Positions 57,514 through 64,000 of a stretch of 64,000 bases of DNA are shown piece by piece (the stretch's first letter is position 1; each line of letters starts with the position of its first letter). The translations under genes were made by a program, and so were the position numbers. Where the stretch lies: positions 10,589,580 through 10,653,579 of the forward strand of contig OY720344.1 in the NCBI GenBank assembly GCA_963082975.1. The letters run 5' to 3'. This DNA comes from Labia minor. Lineage: Eukaryota; Arthropoda; Insecta; Dermaptera; Spongiphoridae. The notes below the pieces were generated by a model, which did no database searches, was not told the origin of the DNA, and saw only the letters and a program-made list of their open reading frames with translations.

Positions 57514-57657
57514 GAAACTGTTAAAAGATAAAAACCAATAAATATATTAAAGATTTTGGAAATTAATTTTTATTTTTTAAATACATTTATTCATTTTACT
57601 TATACAATATAATATTAAGATGTAGATTCATTTTTTTTTTTTTTTTGTAATAATACC
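57514..57657. other. Spacer between head-to-head HEL-A copies
   Basis: 144 bp of AT-rich DNA with a long T run at 57630-57646 separating two inverted HEL-A copies. Confidence 0.6.
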
Positions 57658-58738
57658 TTTTTACCGACCGACGATAGTAAGGGAGGTATTGTTTTCACAC
57701 CAAATTTCACATGTGGAGATTTTTACATATCTCCACGAATCATGCATTTTCTTATCAGAAAAAAGTATTTTTAGCATGATGTCTGTCCGTCCGTCCGTCC
57801 GTCCGTCCGTCCGTCCGTATAGATGTGTACAGCCTGAACGGCTCAACCGATTTTGATGAAATTTGGTATATATACTTAATGCATCAGTGGGATGAATTGA
57901 TCAACTTTTGGTGCAAATCCGGAAACCGGAAGTGGTCCGTCCGTCCGTCCGTCCGACCGTATAGATGTGTACAGCCTGAACGGCTCAACCGATTTTGATG
58001 AAATTTGGTATATTTACTTAATGCATCAGTGGGATGAATTGATCAACTTTTGGTGCAAATCCGGAAACCGGAAGTGGTCCGTCCGTCCGTCGGTCCGTCC
58101 GTCCGTATAGATGTGTACAGCCTGAACGGCTCAACCGATTTTGATGAAATTTGGTATATTTACTTAATGCATCAGTGGGATGAATTGATCAACTTTTGGT
58201 GCAAATCCGGAAACTGGAAGTGGTCCGTCCGTCCGTCCGTCCGTATAGATGTGTACAGCCTGAACGGCTCAACCGATTTTGATGAAATTTGGTATATTTA
58301 CTTACTGCATCAGTGGGATGAATTGATCAACTTTTGGTGCAAATCCGGAAACCGGAAGTGGTAGTATTAGCGATCGACGATAGGAAGGGAAGGGTTATTT
58401 TCACACCAAATTTCACATGAGGAGATTTTTTTATATATCACCACGAATCATGCACTTTGTATTGGTTTTATCCTCGGGAAAATCATATTTCTTAGTTTTT
58501 TCTTGATTTAAAATTATATGACGTAATCCAGCCATTCATGACGTCACAGCCTGGTCTTGCATATATATTATAAATAAAATAAAATTAAAAATGTTTATAT
58601 TTATTATTTATGTATCCATATCTGTTTTTTTATTACATTAATAGATATATTAAAATTATTTGAAATTGTTTCTGTAGCTGGAAATTAATTTACTTCAAAC
58701 CTTCGGTCGGTTCGGACCTGGCCACAGGTCAACTTATT
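57658..58738 (+). mobile_element. HEL-A11, copy with four-fold tandem core
   Basis: Intact ends: TTTTTACCGACCGACGATAG and, at the right, TTCGGTCGG, hairpin GACCTG-gcca-CAGGTC and AACTTATT. At 1.08 kb it is about 440 bp longer than the family norm because the (CCGT)n core and the following segment are present four times (57785-58362). Confidence 0.9.
57785..58362 (+). repeat. Tandem array: four units of about 138-152 bp within HEL-A11
   Basis: Units at about 57785-57936, 57937-58078, 58079-58224 and 58225-58362. Each starts with a (CCGT)n run of varying length, continues ATAGATGTGTACAGCCTGAA, has the core GATTTTGATGAAATTTGG, and ends CCGGAAACCGGAAGTGGT. Units are nearly identical except for the number of CCGT steps, so the expansion is recent. 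The open frame 58050-58364 crosses two units by chance of length (138 is a multiple of three). Confidence 0.92.
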
Positions 58739-58849
58739 AATAAGATAATAATTTAGTTTTAAGTTTTAAATTAAATTCTATTAAAATTTATACCAATTTT
58801 ATTATTTAAAAAAAAAATTTCAAATAATTAAATAATTTTCACTATTACA

Positions 58850-59118
58850 GCTGTTTCCTCCAATTGGAGGTTGGAGGAAGAGGTGATTTCTCATCTTCAC
58901 AAAAAATTAAATCATGAAACACAACAACCAGATTACAGAGAGATCAGGGCTAGTAAAATGAGAGAATTAAAATTAGGAACATGGAGTGTACGTAGCCTTC
59001 GTGAGAGGGAAGGGATTGGAGGGTTGTGGCTCGGGATAGGGATGTTTGTGGAAATGTGATTGCTGCGGCCAAGAACTTTCGAGTTCCGTAGAGCCACACA
59101 AATAGATAGATAGAAAAC
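58850..59118 (+). mobile_element. Short LINE derivative: endonuclease start joined to the 3' end
   Basis: The 5' part reads MRELKLGTWSVRSLRERE (58957-59010), the start of an APE-type endonuclease. It is followed directly by VVARDRDVCGNVIAAAKNF and a stop, the very C-terminus and 3' end of the same LINE as at 49425-50335, and a GATA repeat tail (AATAGATAGATAG). Everything between (about 3 kb in a typical LINE) is gone, and the two parts are in different frames. Such end-to-end derivatives can be mobilised by the parent LINE because they keep its 3' end. The 5' edge, near CCTCCAATTGGAGG, is uncertain. Confidence 0.78.
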
Positions 59119-60243
59119 AAAATTTCAAATAGTATTCAATACTTATATTTGAAGTGCAATATTTTACCTTTGAAATATAAATAATAATAAGTAATTTCAA
59201 TAAAAAAATAAAAAAAAATTGTTGAATTTTATCATTTTAATTTAAAGAAACTATAATAAATTAATAATATTTTTAAAAATTATATTATAAAAATATATAT
59301 ATATATATATTGTTATTAATTAATTCATGTTTACACTTTTAAATAATTTAAGTAAATTTCTTTTTTATACAATTTTTTAAGTATTTTTAATAAAACAAAT
59401 TCTTATATAATATTAAAATAATTTAATAAGAAAGATTTAATTATTAATCTCTATATTAAAAGAAAATAACGAATTAAAGAAATAAAAAATAAAAAAATAA
59501 TTTAAATGATAAATTTGAACATTATTATATGTAGTTTGAAAGTGTTAATTGATATTAGCCACTTGTTTGAAATCTCGTCCATTTGAATGGATTTGACCAT
59601 TGAAATGTTAGTCTTTTTGGATTTTTTACAATCCCTTAGGTAGTAGTCTCCATATCGTTCGACTTTTTTTTTCCTTTCTGTCTCTCTTACTTCATTTTTT
59701 TTTTCTTTACTATCGAAAGCATTAACGGCCATATGAATAAATTCATGTGCTGGAAAGGGGATGTAGATAGATCTAGATAGATCTAGATAGATTATGATGA
59801 TGATGATTCACACATACCGTTTGGAGTTGAAATTCTCGTAAAAAGCAAATTCGTCAAATAATAAAAGTAAGCCCCCGTACTCACTTTCCGTCCCCCATCT
59901 TGTCCATCATACGCAGACATTGCATCAATTCACTCAGTCGCTCTCGTTCACCCCCCCCCCCCCCCGCCCCATTCAACCACCGTCTTTCTCATTCCCTCAC
60001 ACATTCACTCCTTTTTTCTCTTTTCGATCCCTTCTCTCTTTTAACCCACTTTTCGTGAAAACTCTTTTACGACTCTTTGTAATAGTCTTTAAAACATATT
60101 TTTATCTATATGTTATTTATATCCCATACATTTTTATCTACATATCGTATATTTATCCATCTATTCACCTAAATTTACATAAGTATAAGATTATATTGTA
60201 AAAAATTAATTAATATATCTACTAATTAATACAAACTTTGATA
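59119..60243. other. AT-rich interval with a pyrimidine tract
   Basis: AT-rich to about 59750; (GATA/TCTAGATA)n at 59763-59792; a C/T-rich stretch at 59870-60060 with a C15 run at 59951-59965. The frames 59502-59732 and 59920-60201 reflect base bias. No gene. Confidence 0.55.
59870..60060 (+). repeat. Pyrimidine-rich tract with a 15-base C run
   Basis: C15 at 59951-59965, surrounded by CTCGTTCA, CATTCACTCC and TTCTCTTTTCG-type sequence. Plus-strand C/T excess throughout. Confidence 0.7.
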
Positions 60244-60810
60244 ATTACTATCGAAAATTTTTGATGTTGAGATTTTGATGTTTTTATACGTTTTGAAGGT
60301 TCCTGAATCATTTTCACTAAGGTTGAGAAAAATGTCTGTGTGTGTATGTAGACAAGATTACGCAAAAACGGTTTAAGCTAGAATCATGAAATTTGGTTCA
60401 TGGGCATTATTCAAAATTCGTAGTTTTCTATCCACTTTTGAGAAATGTAGCTCAATGTACTTACAATGTTTTGATTTTTTTTATTCTAAAGTGACCGTAA
60501 AAATAAAGATAAATGTTTGATAATTTTTCCACATGATTAAAAATTGTATAAAACTGCTATATATATAATTTTAGCTTGATTGAATCTCCTAAAAGTACCA
60601 GAATTAATTTTTTAACACTGCAAATCTCACGCGCCAACACGTGACGTGGTGCCATCAACAAAGTACCAAACATGCGCTGGTTATGTTAAAAACGTTAAAT
60701 CCTATGATCGGATAGAATAAAATTTTAATTAATTTTCAAATTTAGAAAAAAACTTGAATATCTAATTCAAATTTGCGAGATAGTCGAGTGGAGACACTGC
60801 AGATTTTTTT
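60244..60810 (+). mobile_element. HEL-B7, near full-length copy
   Basis: 5' end shortened to TTACTATCGAAAATTTTTG (hairpin loop and second arm deleted). (TG)n core at about 60334-60350; 3' end intact with GCGAGATAGT and GAGTG-gaga-CACT. Contains CACGTGACGTGGTGCC. Confidence 0.84.
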
Positions 60811-62251
60811 TTATCATGACGTGTGTCTGTTATATGTAAGCATATCCTTTAATGATAATGAAGATGTTATATTGCACATTCAATTACAATACACAATTTA
60901 TGGATTATAATGGATGAATGGATAGTGTTGGGCTTTTACAAAACATATAAATCGAGGAAAGATAGATACGATCGTATGTCTTTCTCAAAACAAGAGTTAA
61001 CGAACCCTTTTATTAACTTGCTCTAATGGGGTTAAGGATTGTTCTAGTCAATTGTTCAATGTTAAATTCATTTTATTTAATTAATTTCATATATGAAGAA
61101 ATTTTACACAATAATTGTATTATTAACAAAAACACAAAATTTACCTCGATCAAATACACATTATGGTTACATTTAAAATTGAATAAATTGGTATTTATTA
61201 TATTAGCATAAATACAATTCTAAAATCCTTATAAATATTGGTTTAAAAAACTTAATATTTAGGAAAGAATATTTCTTTGGTAACAAGTATTAGAAAAGAA
61301 GGCTCTAAAAAATTTATTTACGTATATTTCAAGGATTATTTGGCAGGCAGCGATTGTCAAATGTAACTACAAAAAATGCAAATAAATTCCAAATCTATTA
61401 ATATTTTTGAACATAAATATTTTTACCAAAAACTCTTTAGGAATGATAATCTGATAGGTTGTTCTGAAAGACAGGCAAGTTATGAGAAGGGATTAACAAC
61501 AAATGGGAATTTTGTAATCTAACAAAATTCACTTTCAGTAGCTATGAATAAGGATATTCAGGTCAAAGAAAAATGAATTACAGATTTGGTTTAAATGTAC
61601 AGTCAGCAAATTGATCATGAAGCGTCAAAGAGTATCGAAAAAATGTGGTAATGAAGCATCTACCATAAAAAAACCATTTGTGAATTTTATATTTATTTGA
61701 TAAATTATAATAACTCATGTGAATCATTTTTGCCGGCAATAAATTGAAGTAATTAGTAAAATTCAAGAATTCAACCAATACTACAATTTCAACCCATTTT
61801 CAGAATTCATTGCTCTACTCAGGCTGAAGAATGAGGGGTTGAATAAATGCTTACTAAGAAAATAGAAAGGCGTGGTGAATCAGAATGAGTGAACAAAAGT
61901 GTAACCATTTAATGAAGTTAAAAAATAAAAGATAATTAATGGAAATAAAATAATCTTGATTAGTGAATTATTAGCAATTATAGAGATTATAAGATGATAA
62001 CCAGTAGTATAGAAAGAGGGCAACTTGCCCTTTACGGCTCACTCATGCTTATGGGTGCATTTTTAAGATAAATACAATCAATTTTTTATATTAATTTTTG
62101 TAAATATATTATTAAAGGAAGCTGTAAAAATTAGTTGTTTATATTTAATCAAAAGTATTACATTTTTATATCAACTCATTACTTACTTAATATTATTAAT
62201 TAACTAATTAATCAATTAATCATAAAAATCTACAAAACCAAGTTTATTACA
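60811..62251. other. AT-rich interval without a gene
   Basis: No repeat structure recognised. Frames at 61026-61211 and 61578-61778 lack any motif. About 61440-61900 is less AT-rich and unique. Confidence 0.55.
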
Positions 62252-62608
62252 GACCAACGAAAAGAATGGAAGGTATTGTTTTCACACCAAATTTCACATG
62301 AGGAGATTTTTTACATATCTCCATGAATCCGTCTGACCATGGTGTGTCCGTATAGACGTAAAATTTGGTAGATTTTCTTAATGTATCATCAGTAACATTA
62401 ATTCATCAACTTTTGGTGTATATCCGGAAACCGGAAGTGGTGGTTTACAAAGTATTAATTTTATATTCATTGTCAGAAAATATTTCACTTAAAATATAGT
62501 AGTGATAAATAATAGATTAATTAAACTAAAAATAAAAACTAAGATAATAAAATTTAGTCATTTTAATTCAAATTTTAAAAATATTTTTTTTATACTTTAA
62601 ATATATAT
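62252..62608 (+). mobile_element. HEL-A12, 5' part (interrupted by a foldback element)
   Basis: Eroded start GACCAACGAAAAGAATGG, then GGTATTGTTTTCACACC, a nearly lost core (GTGTGTCCGTATAGACG), and the same alternative interior as HEL-A9. Interrupted at the TA at about 62608; it resumes at 63171. Confidence 0.78.
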
Positions 62609-62795
62609 ACAAAGTGTGTCTAAAAAGTTCGGTGAATGGTATGATAAAAACATAAAAAGAGAATATTAATTGTAAATACCTTTATTGTCCTTTAAAATAC
62701 TCTCCACTAGCCACAACACACTTCTGACAACGTTCGTATAACGCTTGAAAACTGTTGGAGAAGTCTTAATGTGGAATCGTTCTCAGAAAAGCCGT

Positions 62796-62935
62796 CACAA
62801 CGTTCAGGCCGGCAATCCACAAGCAGGACATCAGAAAACACTGAACGTGTACGAGAGATGCTAACAAAAGATCGGCTTTTGACTCTGCGATTAATAGCCG
62901 AAGAATTGGGTATTTGCAAAGACACAGAAGAAGTG
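62796..62935 (+). pseudogene. Mariner transposase N-terminal linker fragment
   Basis: Plus-strand SGRQSTSRTSENTERVREML, TKDRLLTLRLIAEELGICKD: the segment joining the two helix-turn-helix units of mariner transposases, with no start and no catalytic region. It sits at the centre of the foldback element. Confidence 0.82.
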
Positions 62936-62978
62936 TTTTCTGGTGTTCTGCTTGTGGATTGCCGACCGTTCAGAACGT

Positions 62979-63096
62979 TGTGACGGCTTTTCTGAGAACG
63001 ATTCCACATCAAGACTTCTCCAACAGTTTTCAAGCGTTATACGAACGTTGTCAGAAGTGTGTTTTGGCTAGTGGAGAGTATTTTAAAGGACAATAA
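62979..63096 (+). pseudogene. Mariner transposase C-terminal fragment (right arm)
   Basis: Plus-strand VVTAFLRTIPHQDFSNSFQA, LYERCQKCVLASGEYFKGQ and stop: a typical mariner C-terminus. The same code lies inverted in the left arm (minus strand at about 62690-62800). Confidence 0.82.
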
Positions 63097-63170
63097 AGGT
63101 ATTTACAATTAATATTCTCTTTTTATGTTTTTATCATATCATTCACCGAACTTTTTAGACACACCTCGTA

Positions 63171-63249
63171 AATATATTTATATAATGTTGTTTGGAAATT
63201 AATTTATTTCGAACCGTCGGTCGGTTCTGTGCCTGTCCACAGCTTATAT
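63171..63249 (+). mobile_element. HEL-A12, 3' part
   Basis: Resumes with TGGAAATTAATTTATTTCGA, ACCGTCGGTCGGTTC and the degraded hairpin GCCTGTCCACAGC. Together with 62252-62608 it gives a normal-length copy of the HEL-A9 subfamily. Confidence 0.78.
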
Positions 63250-63973
63250 TTTTTTTTTAATGATTTGTCTTTAAAGGATCAAGTATATTAAATTTTCAAA
63301 AGCGTAAGTACTTTTATTAAATTTAGAATTTCTCTTAAATAGTTTATTTATATAAAGTGTATCATTAATATATACGAGTATATTTGTATTAAAAGGTTTT
63401 TTTTTTATATTTCATTAATGAAAAGAGTTCTTGTTCAAAATGTTTAAAGTATATATTATATTTCAAGTCAATATGCAATGAGACATTTCAATTCAAGAGG
63501 GTGGTGGCTGGAATTAAATGAAGCACCCACGCTCGATTCCTTTTTAACTGTTGTTGATTTTTCAAAGTGCAAATTAAAAGTCATCTATATGAACACCTTG
63601 GGAGAGATTTTCAAATATTAAAGAATTCATTTACTGAGAGTGGTTTAATTAGAAAAGTTATCTAAGATAAATCAATTTTTATTACAGCTACACTCCATTT
63701 AATTTCAATTTGTTTAAAATTATAAATTGCTCAGTTTTTTTTTTCGTTCAACATTTAATAAAGAAATAGAAAATTTTTAATTAAATTTTCTAAAGAAAAA
63801 TACATATTTTAAAAGACAATAAAACTTAAACGACTTATTGATTATGAATATTTTTTTTAAATCTTTATTTAATAATAAAAATACCTATAAGGATATAAGT
63901 AATCTTTTTTTTTTGTTCAAAACGTTACTAAAGAAACTGATACAATTATGATAATTATTTTGTTTTGTTTTTG
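63250..63973. other. AT-rich interval without a gene
   Basis: Nothing coding or repetitive recognised. Confidence 0.6.
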
Positions 63974-64000
63974 TTTTTACTATCTCTCCAGAGAATCATG
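63974..64000 (+). mobile_element. HEL-B8, 5' end, cut by the window edge
   Basis: TTTTTACTATCTCTCCAGAGAATCATG: the 5' hairpin motif joined directly to AATCATG, as in the core-deleted HEL-B3. It continues beyond the window. Confidence 0.7.

Larger units (their letters stand above)
62609..63170. mobile_element. Palindromic mariner foldback element
   Basis: Two inverted arms of about 225 bp (about 62609-62835 and 62945-63170) start with TACAAAGTGTGTCTAAAAAG and, inverted, TACGAGGTGTGTCTAAAAAG, with TA at both borders. The right arm carries the normal end of a mariner transposase gene; the left arm is an inverted copy of that same 3' end. Between them lies a short transposase N-terminal piece (62840-62930). 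The element could fold into one long hairpin. Inserted in HEL-A12. Confidence 0.88.

Noticed and set aside
57785..58362. CRISPR array
   Set aside because: Direct repeats of about 140 bp without short unique spacers, in eukaryotic transposon context; it is a tandem expansion.

Overview
The window is very AT-rich (poly-A/T, TA and ATT microsatellites, TAAT-rich filler) and looks like repeat-laden intergenic or intronic DNA from an invertebrate, most plausibly an arthropod. The evidence is the content: several mariner-type transposase lineages, a Ty3/gypsy element with a tRNA-Trp-type primer site, an APE-endonuclease LINE, tRNA-derived SINEs and Helitron-type ends. I cannot name the species. I found no convincing host protein-coding gene, rRNA, functional tRNA or CRISPR array; nearly every longer reading frame lies in a decayed transposon or in a repeat.

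Two interspersed families dominate. HEL-A has about 12 copies or fragments (7.6, 15.1, 17.5, 20.4-21.3, 23.5, 36.0, 37.4, 41.5, 56.8, 57.7 and 62.3 kb). HEL-B has 8 (1.9, 4.0, 19.0, 39.6, 39.9, 51.8, 60.2 and 64.0 kb). They are largely different in sequence but share one plan: a short 5' terminal motif whose inverted copy lies near the 3' end, a microsatellite core, a small hairpin just after the inverted copy, and T-rich insertion flanks. This is the plan of non-autonomous Helentron (Helitron2) elements such as Drosophila DINE-1, and the two families also share a core motif. The copies record rearrangement: a four-fold tandem expansion of the core (57.8-58.4 kb), a copy inside an inverted copy (20.4-21.3 kb), a head-to-tail dimer (39.6-40.4 kb), doubled 5' ends and inverted pairs.

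Other mobile DNA: mariner remnants at 9.7 kb (helix-turn-helix part only), 25.0 kb, 43.5-44.2 kb (body and C-terminus on opposite strands), 46.1-47.2 kb (best preserved), 54.4 kb and 62.6-63.2 kb (a palindromic foldback inside a HEL-A copy); a 1.28-kb gypsy remnant with a matching 4-bp target duplication (31.26-32.54 kb); LINE pieces at 27.1, 49.4-50.3 and 58.9 kb, the last an endonuclease start joined directly to the 3' end; a 167-bp hAT-like MITE inside the 49-kb LINE; a textbook Helitron 3' end at 50.5 kb; and tRNA-derived SINEs of two families.

Between the repeats are a few unique, GC-richer islands (about 3.4-3.8, 12.6-12.9, 22.0-22.2, 24.5, 38.5-39.1, 40.9-41.0, 51.0-51.4 and 55.1-55.6 kb) that do not look like repeats or exons. 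They are candidates for conserved regulatory DNA, but only a comparison with related genomes could show this. Nothing here forms an operon or pathway; the interest is in how the elements are built, nested and rearranged.
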